A stretch of DNA of 9,253 bases from Bryobacteraceae bacterium (GTDB lineage: Bacteria; Acidobacteriota; Terriglobia; Bryobacterales; Bryobacteraceae), in contig CANGVB010000096.1 of NCBI GenBank assembly GCA_947456995.1, positions 1 to 9,253 on the forward strand, written 5' to 3'. Made by a program: the position numbers and the translations under genes. Positions 1-6,816 of the stretch are shown piece after piece. How positions within the stretch are numbered: position 1 is the first letter of the stretch; every line of letters begins with the position of its first letter. The notes under the pieces were generated by a model. The model did not search any database, was not told the origin of the DNA, and saw nothing but the letters and a program-made list of their open reading frames with translations.

Positions 1-1172
1 CTGCATGGCCGAAGCCTCCCTTCTTGCGGCCTGAATTTAACAACTACAACAGTCAGCCCTGGTGGCAGGGCAATGAAGTAAGCCGGGCTCCTGAGAACCT
101 TACCTACACCCTGAACATCCAGCGTCAGATCAACAAAGATACCGTCTTTGAATTTGGTTATAACTATGTCCGTGGCACCCACCTTCAGGCTGGCTTGCTC
201 AACTACAACCAGTTGAACTTTGCCAACCTGCCGGCAAATCTCAGCCCCTTCACTGCCGCTGGCCGCACACTGTTGAACTCGAGCATCAGTTCACCCGCAG
301 CCGCTGCTGCGGGTATCGCCAAGCCCTTCGCCAGCTTCCGTGACAATCTAAGTGTCGCCTGGTCTTTGCGCCCCTTTCCGCAGTACAGCACTATCGATAC
401 GGCCGGTGGCAATGGCGATCGAAGCGGCTCCTCGAAGTATCATGCCCTGATCCTCAAGCTTGAGAAACGCTACTCGAGCGGTCTCACTTTCCTCACCAGC
501 TATGTCTTCTCGAAGATCCTGACGGATGCAGATTCTGCATGGGTGGGCGGGGCGGCAATGGACATGTACAACCGCAAGCTCGAATATTCAATTGGCCAGC
601 TCGACCAGACTCACAACCTGAAGTTGAGCTACGTCTATGAACTCCCCTTTGGCAAAGGACGCAAGTATATGACCGGCGGCGGGCTAAGCAATGCTGCTCT
701 TGGCGGCTGGCGCATCGGCGGTGTTCAGACTTACAGCTCTGGCACGCCGGTGGGTATTGGCACCACGGTTGGCTTCCCGATCTTTGCCGGCGCAAATAGA
801 CCCACAATCTCTACCTACGAAGGCTGGCGTAGTGAGCCATCTGGTAGCCGCTTCGACCCCTTCAAAGAACCCTACATCAACCGGTCGGTTTTCCCCGAAC
901 AGCCGACCGATCGTCTGGGTAACATGACCCGCTATAACCCCAATTTCCGCTTCCTTCCGAATCTGAGCGAGAATTTCTCGATTGCCAAGGACTTCAACTT
1001 CACCGAGAAAATTCGCTTCAATCTTCGTGGTGAAGCCTTCAACGCCTTCAACCGAACCCTCTGGGGCGGCGTAGGCGGCGCACAAACATTGCAGGACCCC
1101 AACTTTGGTGTCTGGCGCAATCAGATCAATCAGCCCCGGCGTCTTCAGATCGCCCTCAAGCTGAATTTCTAA
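1..1172 (+). CDS. Oar-like TonB-dependent receptor, C-terminal part (5' truncated by window)
   Basis: The frame is open from base 3 to the TAA at 1170-1172, with no start needed because the gene runs in from the left edge; about 389 residues are visible. Seen: alternating polar/aromatic strands typical of an outer-membrane barrel, a segment YHALILKLEKRYSSGL followed by SYVFSK (near fragment residues 146-170), then HNLKLSYVYELPFGKGR, GGWRIGGVQTYSSGTP and EAFNAFNRTLWG, ending in ALKLNF with a terminal Phe. Known: this series of motifs and the C-terminal aromatic residue recur in the large carboxypeptidase-regulatory-domain/TonB receptors (Oar-like, about 1000-1200 residues) that are greatly expanded in Acidobacteriota. 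The plug and regulatory domains would lie upstream of the window. The protein probably sits in the outer membrane; its ligand cannot be told. The next gene is convergent, 3 bp away. Confidence 0.88.
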   Translation, partial: AWPKPPFLRPEFNNYNSQPWWQGNEVSRAPENLTYTLNIQRQINKDTVFEFGYNYVRGTHLQAGLLNYNQLNFANLPANLSPFTAAGRTLLNSSISSPAAAAAGIAKPFASFRDNLSVAWSLRPFPQYSTIDTAGGNGDRSGSSKYHALILKLEKRYSSGLTFLTSYVFSKILTDADSAWVGGAAMDMYNRKLEYSIGQLDQTHNLKLSYVYELPFGKGRKYMTGGGLSNAALGGWRIGGVQTYSSGTPVGIGTTVGFPIFAGANRPTISTYEGWRSEPSGSRFDPFKEPYINRSVFPEQPTDRLGNMTRYNPNFRFLPNLSENFSIAKDFNFTEKIRFNLRGEAFNAFNRTLWGGVGGAQTLQDPNFGVWRNQINQPRRLQIALKLNF

Positions 1173-1175
1173 GCT

Positions 1176-1577
1176 CTACTGTGGAAAGGCTGCGGCGCGA
1201 GCCAAGGCCATCCGCAGTCCCAAACGGTCCATTTCAATCAACTGGCCATTCACTCGCAAGCGCCCTCCCAGTGAGGGCGTTTTGCCGTTCGGGTCCCAAT
1301 ACTGCTTGATCTTCTTGCCGCCAAACTGGTTGAGGTCAGATGTCTTGGGTGCCTGCCTGGTCCGCCATACGACGTGCAGAAAGAGAGGTGTCTTCTTGTA
1401 CTCACCAAAGATAGGTAGAAGTAAATCGGGAGGCGCACTGATCGTGTCCATCGTAAACATCACAGGGGCGTTTACTGCCTCTTCTACGATGACAAGGCCG
1501 TCTTGCTCCATCGGCGTTGATCCTGGGCCACTGGAGCAACCGCAAAGGGTTAAAGCCAGAACGATCCAGCGCCTCAC
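1176..1577 (-). CDS. Small putative lipoprotein, unknown function
   Basis: 133 residues. I do not recognise a family. The N-terminus is MRRWIVLALTLCGC: two Arg, a hydrophobic stretch, and a lipobox-like L-C-G-C placing the lipidated Cys at residue 14, followed by a Ser/Gly/Pro-rich linker (15-22). The rest (24-133) is a small soluble region with mixed hydrophobic strands and a Gly-rich basic stretch (FGGKKIKQYWDPNGK, 85-99). It probably faces the periplasm on a lipid anchor. The start is GTG at 1577-1575, overlapping the TGA of the upstream TPR gene by 4 nt (GTGA). No well-spaced ribosome binding site is seen, which fits translational coupling. It is the last gene of the chdC unit and ends 3 bp from the convergent receptor gene. 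Confidence 0.7.
   Translation of the reverse strand: MRRWIVLALTLCGCSSGPGSTPMEQDGLVIVEEAVNAPVMFTMDTISAPPDLLLPIFGEYKKTPLFLHVVWRTRQAPKTSDLNQFGGKKIKQYWDPNGKTPSLGGRLRVNGQLIEMDRLGLRMALARAAAFPQ
1258..1283 (+). terminator. Terminator-like hairpin, inside the opposite-strand lipoprotein gene
   Basis: CGCCCTC (1261-1267) pairs perfectly with GAGGGCG (1273-1279) around a 5-nt loop and is followed at once by TTTT (1280-1283). The stem can extend outward by a G-T and two A-T pairs using 1258-1260. It lies about 86 bp past the stop of the plus-strand receptor gene and has the right polarity to end that transcript. On the minus strand the same bases are lipoprotein codons and no T-run follows the hairpin, so it should act one way only. 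The T-run is short, so a coincidence is possible. Confidence 0.4.
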
Positions 1578-2491
1578 GCCTTGAGCTTCGCCTCAAACTC
1601 CCGCTTGTAGGCTTCAAGCCGGGCCGGCTTCAAGAATCGGTACCGACCGTCAGCCAGTTCGGCGAATTCCCGTTTGGCTTCGTCTTTCCTCTTGGTGCCA
1701 ACCAGCAGCGTTGCCAGTTCCTTACGGTAGAGATGATTGGTGGGGAACTCGCGCTCGAGGCCACGCATGATCTCGATTGCCGCTGCAGGCCGTTCTTCTC
1801 GATTCTCAACCAGGGCAAGCAACACCTGTGCTTCCAGCTTGGCTCGCAAGCCATACTTGGCTACGGTTCTAAGCCCGTTTAAGCCCTTCTCTTTTTCGCC
1901 GCTGAAGCCGACGAGAAATCCAAGAGCCTTCAGGTAGATCGGCAGGCTTCCGATGATGTATTCGTGGAAACTCGGTACCAGCATCGCATCGACAAAGCCT
2001 TTATCGAACTCAAGCGCCTTGGCATGAAGCTTTCTGGCTTCGCCGCCCGTTTTCAGCGCTGCTCGCCATTCCTTATCCACTAGAAGGGAAAGGTTGGCGC
2101 GATGCGTTTGACTGACACCCAGGGCATAAATTGCATCGGCCCGTTCGCCTCTTTTATTTGCTGCTGCTTCTGCTTTGACTAAGGCTGCTTCAAATCGTTT
2201 GCGGTCGGTACCCGACATGGATACCTTGGGCCGGCGCAAAAACTCAGCAACACTGAGCGCTACCCCGCCATCGAGCGCATCGGCATGGAAGAGCGTCCGG
2301 TAAAGAATCGCGTAGGCAAGATTGTTGTAGTGGTCAGGCTCACTCGGTTGAGCCGTACAATCTTTTTCAAGCAGCGGAATCGCCTGCTCAAAGTCGAGAT
2401 TGTAAAGACTCTGAAACGCTGCAGAATGGCGCCAGTCCTGGGCACTCAAAGCCCAGGCGGCACTGGCACCAATAAACGCACGTCTCCTCAT
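1574..2491 (-). CDS. Exported TPR-like repeat protein
   Basis: 305 residues. The leader MRRRAFIGASAAWALSAQ has a twin-arginine-like RRxFI followed by a short Ala-rich core, with likely cleavage near residues 16-18, so export by Tat (or Sec) is inferred. The mature part is almost wholly helical. A TPR-like pair of helices is seen near 23-65 (AAFQSLYNLDFEQAIPLLEKD, then a helix with YNNLAYAIL), and another near 221-283 (LLALVENREERPAAAIEIM and LYRKELATLLVGTKRKDEAKREFAEL). The middle (140-215) has the pattern of a folded helical repeat with weak TPR consensus. Such proteins usually act as binding scaffolds; no catalytic motif is seen. Its ATG overlaps the chdC TGA by 4 nt (ATGA) and no Shine-Dalgarno is visible, so translation likely depends on that of chdC. 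The partner is unknown. Confidence 0.75.
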   Translation of the reverse strand: MRRRAFIGASAAWALSAQDWRHSAAFQSLYNLDFEQAIPLLEKDCTAQPSEPDHYNNLAYAILYRTLFHADALDGGVALSVAEFLRRPKVSMSGTDRKRFEAALVKAEAAANKRGERADAIYALGVSQTHRANLSLLVDKEWRAALKTGGEARKLHAKALEFDKGFVDAMLVPSFHEYIIGSLPIYLKALGFLVGFSGEKEKGLNGLRTVAKYGLRAKLEAQVLLALVENREERPAAAIEIMRGLEREFPTNHLYRKELATLLVGTKRKDEAKREFAELADGRYRFLKPARLEAYKREFEAKLKA

Positions 2492-3294
2492 ACTTGTAAG
2501 AGTGCTCTGGCCTCATCCAGGTTGCAACGAATTCCAAGGTAAAACGATCCGAATTTTGCGTAAACGGCGCTAACTGGGTCAAAGCGCATCTCGTAGATCA
2601 GCTTTTTGAATACCAGGGCATCGTCAGAGAACAAGTCCACACCCCATTCCCAATCGTCAAAACCGATCGAGCCCGAAATGATCTGCTTAACATCACCGGC
2701 ATAGCGGCGACCTACAAGGCCATGCTCGTGCATCAGTGCTGCACGTTCTTCCAGTGGCAACATGTACCAGTTCTTGGATTCGCCTCGCAGACGGTCCATC
2801 GGATAGAAGCAGCAATACTTCGCCGGAGGAATCTCGACGTGCAGACGAGGTGCCATAGCAGTCTTTTGCCGCTCCAGCGTCTCTTGAATCGAAGCCTTCC
2901 AGGGCGCACTGTGTGGAGTTACTCCGTCGGCCAGCAGAGCTCCATAAACCTTGGCCGTGCTTTCGTAGAGCCCGAGTTCGACGATGCTGAGGTAAGAAGT
3001 TGTCTGCTCGCAGTATTGCCAGATCCTTAGTTTTCGAATCTCCCACTCGGCAGCGCTCAAGACTTCAAAGTCCTTGCGAAAGTGCACCAGCATGAAGTCG
3101 CCTTTGTGTCCGTACATGCTGAAAAGCCCTGTCACTGAACCCATTTTTTCAAGCGTTCCACACAACTCGTCAACCAGTTCCGATCTGGTTGCGGCGTCGA
3201 GGTTTCGCCATGCCCCCCAGTTGATTCTGAACATCTGGTGGAGCAAGGCGGCACCCTCAACTGTGAGGGGCATCTGCGGTAGTGGCAAACTCAT
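2488..3294 (-). CDS. chdC: Coproheme decarboxylase (HemQ/ChdC, chlorite dismutase superfamily)
   Basis: 268 residues, usual for the family. It converts Fe-coproporphyrin III to haem b using H2O2, releasing two CO2, as the last step of the coproporphyrin-dependent haem pathway; it is cytosolic and normally pentameric. The C-terminal half carries the family's most conserved block: FYPMDRLRG, NWYMLPLEERAALMHEHG, KQIISGSIGFDDWEWGVDLF and YEMRFDPVSAVYAKFGSFY. Matching the spacing of the Listeria enzyme residues R133, Y147, M149, H174, Q187 and S225 gives R150, Y164 (catalytic radical Tyr), M166, H191 (proximal ligand), Q204 (distal Gln, Arg in true chlorite dismutases) and S242, all present. The distal Gln argues for decarboxylase rather than chlorite dismutase. 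The start is uncertain: ATG at 3294 (10 nt from the divergent gene's start) or M8 at 3273; neither has a clear ribosome site. No other haem genes are in the window. Confidence 0.93.
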   Translation of the reverse strand: MSLPLPQMPLTVEGAALLHQMFRINWGAWRNLDAATRSELVDELCGTLEKMGSVTGLFSMYGHKGDFMLVHFRKDFEVLSAAEWEIRKLRIWQYCEQTTSYLSIVELGLYESTAKVYGALLADGVTPHSAPWKASIQETLERQKTAMAPRLHVEIPPAKYCCFYPMDRLRGESKNWYMLPLEERAALMHEHGLVGRRYAGDVKQIISGSIGFDDWEWGVDLFSDDALVFKKLIYEMRFDPVSAVYAKFGSFYLGIRCNLDEARALLQV

Positions 3295-3299
3295 ATATA
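3294..3299. promoter_or_regulatory. Possible -10-like TATATA in the 9-bp gap between divergent genes
   Basis: The starts of chdC (minus, 3294) and the EamA transporter (plus, 3304) leave only nine bases between them (3295-3303). The palindrome TATATA could serve as a -10 box in either direction. For the plus strand it would place transcription start at about 3306, giving an essentially leaderless mRNA. For the minus strand it would start near 3287, inside the annotated chdC and upstream of its M8 start. No matching -35 was found, so this is a weak call. Confidence 0.2.
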
Positions 3300-3303
3300 G
3301 ATT

Positions 3304-4197
3304 ATGGCAACGCCCCGGGGTATTTGGCTCGGCTCCGCCTTCGCCGCCCTTGGCGCGCTTGGCTTCGCAGTCAAATCCATTCTTATCAAAATCGCCTATC
3401 AGCTCGCGCCGATAGACTCAACTACTATCCTTGCCCTGCGGGTTCTGTTCTCCGTTCCCGTCTTCCTGCTGATGGCCTGGCAGGGCAATCGCGAAAAAGA
3501 CAGTCTTTCATTACGCGACAAACTGGTGCTGGTTTGGCTCGGCTTCAACGGCTATTACATTGCCAGCTTCTTTGACTTCTGGGGCCTGCAGTACATCACG
3601 GCGGCACTGGAGCGGTTAATTCTGTTTACCTACCCTGGCATCGTTCTGCTGCTCAATGCTCTTTGGTTCAAGCGTGCCATCCGCCGTCACGAATATGGCG
3701 CGCTTGCTTTGTCCTGGCTCGGAATCGCGCTGGTCTTCTATAACGACCTCTCGCTCAGTGATCAACCCGGAGCGGTTTGGAAGGGCGCCTTGCTTGTGTT
3801 TGTTTCTTCGGTGACCTATGCCATCTACCTGGTTGGCTCAGGCCGGGTGATCAACAGAATCGGCAGCATCCGCCTTACGGGCATCGTCGTTAGCGTTGCG
3901 TCGGGCTTCATCACGGCCCAGTTCTTTCTGACGCATCCGGTGAGCGACCTCAGGCAGCCTGCCGGGATCTACTGGATCGCCGGGGCACTGGCGATCTTCT
4001 CGACAATACTTCCGATCTTCTTCACCTCAGAGGCAATCAAAAGGATCGGGGCCAACCAGACGTCTATCGTCGCATCGGTTGGCCCCGTCTTCACTATCTG
4101 GCTTGGCTATCTTTTCTTGAATGAGGGAGTGAGCTTCACACAGCTTTGCGGCACCGCGCTGGTGCTTGCCGGTGTACTGCTGGTTTCAGCTCGCTAG
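3304..4197 (+). CDS. EamA/DMT-superfamily permease, ten predicted membrane helices
   Basis: 297 residues, the normal size for a two-EamA-domain drug/metabolite transporter of the inner membrane. Hydrophobic segments fall near 7-26, 41-59, 73-91, 104-123, 130-147, 157-177, 188-209, 221-240, 246-272 and 278-295. EamA domain 1 is about 8-147 and domain 2 about 158-296. Family-like features include the end of domain 1 (ERLILFTYPGIVLLLNALW, 103-121) and of domain 2 (SIVASVGPVFTIWLGYLFLNE, 254-274). The substrate cannot be read from sequence; relatives export amino acids, metabolites or nucleotide sugars. The start is ATG 3304: a TAG lies in frame at 3298 and the first helix begins at residue 7. 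No ribosome site fits in the short gap. The TAG stop overlaps the convergent stress-protein stop. Confidence 0.88.
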   Translation: MATPRGIWLGSAFAALGALGFAVKSILIKIAYQLAPIDSTTILALRVLFSVPVFLLMAWQGNREKDSLSLRDKLVLVWLGFNGYYIASFFDFWGLQYITAALERLILFTYPGIVLLLNALWFKRAIRRHEYGALALSWLGIALVFYNDLSLSDQPGAVWKGALLVFVSSVTYAIYLVGSGRVINRIGSIRLTGIVVSVASGFITAQFFLTHPVSDLRQPAGIYWIAGALAIFSTILPIFFTSEAIKRIGANQTSIVASVGPVFTIWLGYLFLNEGVSFTQLCGTALVLAGVLLVSAR

Positions 4198-5057
4198 ACA
4201 CTCAATACTGGAACTCCGCTTTCGCGGATGATCGCGTAGGTGTAGGAGCGCAACGCAGCAAGCCCGTGTGAGGTGCTGCGTGCAATTACCACCAGATCGG
4301 TGCCGGAACTCTTCACCATGGAGGCAATCGTCTTGCCTGGGTCGCCTGTCTCGATCAACGTTTCGACATTGAGGCCCTGGGTGAGTTCGGCAAGCCGTTC
4401 TTTGACTGCAGATTCAAAGTGGAGTTCGTGTGCCTTCTCGAAGTTAAAGCCGACGTGGCCGCTCAAGCCAGTCATGGCATGCATCACGATCAGCTTGGCT
4501 CCCACACGTTCGGCCAGCGACTTTGCTTCGGCAATCACCTTCACTGAAGTCTCGCTTAAATCTACGGCTGCTGCGATCTTTGTAAAGTGGATGTCTTCCA
4601 GTTTCGGGTCTTCCATGTGCGCACCCGTCAGCACTGCGCACTCTGCATCGTGCAGCACTTTGGAGGTGACGCTGCCAAGCAGGAATCTGCGGAAAGGGCC
4701 GTAGCCATGGGTGGGGAGAATAATCAGGTCTGCTTCACGCTCGGTCGCATATTGAACAATTCGTTCGCTCGGGAAACCCTCGAGTAGTACCCGTTCTACT
4801 GGCATCCCGCTCAGTTCGGCGGTGCAGGTGGCTTCCAGGCGTTCGAGCCCCAGCTTTCTACGGGTATCCATCAACTCCTGCAGGACCGGGCCGCCCGCTT
4901 CAAGTACAGCGGCTTCATAATCTGGAGGAGGCACCACGTGGAGAAGGATCGTTTCAAACGGCGACTTCTGATACAGCTGCTTCACATAATGCGCCGCTGC
5001 AGCGTCGCGGGGTGAAAAATCGACTGGCATCAATACGCGTTTCATTACCCCCAACAT
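4194..5057 (-). CDS. Tandem-domain universal stress protein (UspA family)
   Basis: 287 residues with two UspA folds, about 5-145 and 158-287, probably cytosolic. Domain 1 opens with KRVLMPVDFS (Asp13 is the usual nucleotide-contacting Asp) and has a near-complete ATP-binding motif: PTHG (115-118), nine residues, then GS (128-129); the first Gly of the G-x2-G-x9-G-S/T pattern is Pro. Domain 2 keeps AAAVDLSE (Asp166) and the LVVIARSTSHG strand but lacks the GS element, so it likely does not bind ATP. Tandem Usps often pair a binding and a degenerate domain. Role: a stress or dormancy-linked nucleotide-binding protein; the exact target is unknown. The start may be M5 (5045), which matches the usual MKxxLxPVD beginning and follows a GGGGG two bases upstream. 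It diverges from the protease operon. Confidence 0.9.
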   Translation of the reverse strand: MLGVMKRVLMPVDFSPRDAAAAHYVKQLYQKSPFETILLHVVPPPDYEAAVLEAGGPVLQELMDTRRKLGLERLEATCTAELSGMPVERVLLEGFPSERIVQYATEREADLIILPTHGYGPFRRFLLGSVTSKVLHDAECAVLTGAHMEDPKLEDIHFTKIAAAVDLSETSVKVIAEAKSLAERVGAKLIVMHAMTGLSGHVGFNFEKAHELHFESAVKERLAELTQGLNVETLIETGDPGKTIASMVKSSGTDLVVIARSTSHGLAALRSYTYAIIRESGVPVLSV

Positions 5058-5103
5058 ATCCTATTTGCTGCAATTCCAGATGACGAAGAGGAAATAGTAC
5101 GCG

Positions 5104-5112
5104 TGCTATGCT
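5104..5112 (+). promoter_or_regulatory. Candidate extended -10 promoter for the tldD-like operon
   Basis: In the 61-bp gap between the divergent stress-protein and protease genes, TGC followed by TATGCT (5107-5112) fits an extended -10 (TGn-TATAAT, four of six bases). It predicts transcription start near 5119, which is the GTG start codon itself, giving a leaderless or near-leaderless message. No good -35 lies at the normal distance, which an extended -10 does not strictly need. Confidence 0.25.
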
Positions 5113-5118
5113 CAGGGT

Positions 5119-6816
5119 GTGTTTGCACACAATTCGCTTGTATTTTTCCGCTTTTTGCTAGTCCTTCCAGTCTTCTCCCTTGCCTTGCAGGCCCAGCCCA
5201 AAGTGATCCAGATTCTCGATGAAGAGTTGAACAGGAACTTTGCCGCGCTCAAAAAGTCTGAACCTGCCCCTTACTTCATGTCCTATCAGATGGTGGAACA
5301 GGAAGCGATGTCGGTTACCGCAACTCTTGGCACCCTTCAGGGAACATCTTCAGGCAAGAGCCGCGCTGTAGACGTATCAATTCGCCTCGGTGACGCAAAG
5401 CTCGACAACTACAGGCAGATTCGCGGAGACCGCCCCCAGTTTTCTGGTGCGATCGCCATGCCTCTTGAGGACGAACCGAATGCGCTTCGCCGGCGTCTCT
5501 GGCTTGAGACCGACCGCGTATATCGTGGTGGTGCGCAACGGCTAATCAACATCAAGACCAATCAGCAGGTAAAGCTCGAAAGCGATGACAAGTCGGGTGA
5601 CTTTTCGCCCTCAGCCGCAGTAGTTAAGTATGAGGTTATACCCCCGCTCAAGTTTGAAAAGAAGCTCTGGGAAGATCGTGTGCGTAAGTGGAGCCAGTAC
5701 TTTGCCGACAAACCCGAAGTTCTTGCCAGCAGTGTGGTTGTCGTGGGGCAGCGCGAGGTCAAGACGCTGGTAAGCACTGAAGGCACCAAGCTTCAACATG
5801 GCCGGCAGTTCGCTCGGATCCTGATCAGCGCTCGCGGAAAAGCCGGCGACGGCATGAACCTTGCGGCGAGCGAAACTTTTGAAGCTGAAGATATGGGAAG
5901 GCTTCCTGATGAAAAAGCAGTGCAGGCGGCAGTCGAAAAGGTTTACCGCAAATTGTCTGCCCTACTCAAGGCCCCTCTGGCTGAGCCCTTTACTGGGCCC
6001 GCCATCATGTCGGGAAAATCAGCCGGGGTCTTCTTCCACGAAATCTTTGGTCACCGTATCGAAGGTCATCGTCAGAAAGATGAAAGCGAAGGCCAGACCT
6101 TCACCAAGATGGTGGGCCAGAAGATTCTGCCAGACTTCCTTAGCGTCAAGATGGACCCTACCCTGCATCAACTTGCAGGTACCGACTTGTATGGCTGGTA
6201 CAACTTTGACGATGAAGGTGTGCAGGCCAAGCCCATCAGCGTAGTAAAAGCTGGTGTACTGGAGAACTTCCTGATGTCGCGCTCGCCAATCAATGGCTTC
6301 CCGGTTTCGAACGGCCATGGCCGTAAACAGCTTGGCGCAGAAGTTGTGGCGCGCCAGTCGAATCTGGTTGTAGAAAGTTCCAAAGCTGTTTCAAGTGCCG
6401 ATCTTCGCAAGCTGCTGATCTCCGAGATCAAGAAGCAAAACAAGCCATACGGGCTTTACTTCGAAGAAGTCTCAAGTGGCTTTACGATTACCAGCCGTCG
6501 CGGATTGCAGGCCTTCAGCGTCTTTCCCGTGATGGTCTACAAGGTCTTTGCCGACGGAAAGCCCGATCAACTCATCCGTGGCGCAGACATTGTCGGCACA
6601 CCCTTAACCAGCTTCTCGAAAATCGTTGAGACGTCGAACGAAACCACTGTGTTCAATGGCTACTGTGGTGCTGAGTCAGGCCAGGTTCCTGTCTCTGCTT
6701 CTTCCCCCGCGTTGATGGTGAGCGAGATTGAAGTTTCGCTGCGCGAACGATCGCAAGAACGCCCACCCTATCTCGACCGCCCAACCGGTTCCACCATTAC
6801 AGGAGGTGGCCTCTAA
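5119..6816 (+). CDS. tldD: Exported TldD-type metalloprotease with intact metal site
   Basis: 565 residues of the TldD/PmbA family (zinc peptidase U62). The active-site helix reads HEIFGH (His307, Glu308, His312), the HExxxH signature, and Cys516 in GYCGAESGQVPV matches the third ligand of E. coli TldD; DDEG (364-367) is also conserved. The catalytic set therefore looks complete. Unlike cytosolic E. coli TldD, residues 1-25 form a signal peptide: a hydrophobic run LVFFRFLLVLPVFSLALQA ending before QPK, no twin-arginine. A periplasmic or envelope location is inferred. The GTG start at 5119 is the only possible one, since the frame is closed by TAG at 5095; AGGG sits just one base before it. 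The partner gene follows with a 1-nt TAATG overlap. TldD/TldE in E. coli trims microcin B17 and degrades CcdA; the substrate here is unknown. The symbol marks the family, not proven orthology. Confidence 0.88.
   Translation: MFAHNSLVFFRFLLVLPVFSLALQAQPKVIQILDEELNRNFAALKKSEPAPYFMSYQMVEQEAMSVTATLGTLQGTSSGKSRAVDVSIRLGDAKLDNYRQIRGDRPQFSGAIAMPLEDEPNALRRRLWLETDRVYRGGAQRLINIKTNQQVKLESDDKSGDFSPSAAVVKYEVIPPLKFEKKLWEDRVRKWSQYFADKPEVLASSVVVVGQREVKTLVSTEGTKLQHGRQFARILISARGKAGDGMNLAASETFEAEDMGRLPDEKAVQAAVEKVYRKLSALLKAPLAEPFTGPAIMSGKSAGVFFHEIFGHRIEGHRQKDESEGQTFTKMVGQKILPDFLSVKMDPTLHQLAGTDLYGWYNFDDEGVQAKPISVVKAGVLENFLMSRSPINGFPVSNGHGRKQLGAEVVARQSNLVVESSKAVSSADLRKLLISEIKKQNKPYGLYFEEVSSGFTITSRRGLQAFSVFPVMVYKVFADGKPDQLIRGADIVGTPLTSFSKIVETSNETTVFNGYCGAESGQVPVSASSPALMVSEIEVSLRERSQERPPYLDRPTGSTITGGGL
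6791..6809 (+). promoter_or_regulatory. Strong Shine-Dalgarno, partly inside a small hairpin
   Basis: AGGAGG (6801-6806) lies nine bases before ATG 6816 and fixes the start of the downstream gene. CCACC (6791-6795) can pair with GGTGG (6805-6809), burying the last two G of the site in a 5-bp stem with a 9-nt loop. Ribosomes finishing the upstream gene (stop 6814-6816) would open this stem, so the downstream gene could be coupled to it. The ribosome site itself is firm; the hairpin role is a guess. Confidence 0.6.

Noticed and set aside
493..807. Minus-strand Cys/Arg-rich frame resembling a small zinc protein
   Set aside because: The Cys spacing is irregular and the region is fully explained by the barrel gene.
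684..1085. Minus-strand frame of 133 codons within the receptor gene
   Set aside because: The plus strand shows continuous outer-membrane barrel motifs; the antisense product has no recognisable features.
2488..3294. True chlorite dismutase instead of coproheme decarboxylase
   Set aside because: The distal position is Gln204 where chlorite dismutases have Arg, and the Tyr164/Met166/His191 set fits the decarboxylase.
4152..4166. Inverted repeat GCACC/GGTGC as terminator for the stress-protein gene
   Set aside because: Short stem with no T-run on the minus strand side; expected by chance in GC-rich coding DNA.
4215..4228. Hairpin TCCGC-TTTC-GCGGA near the convergent stops as a terminator
   Set aside because: Only a 5-bp stem and no T-run follows on either strand; it lies in stress-protein codons.
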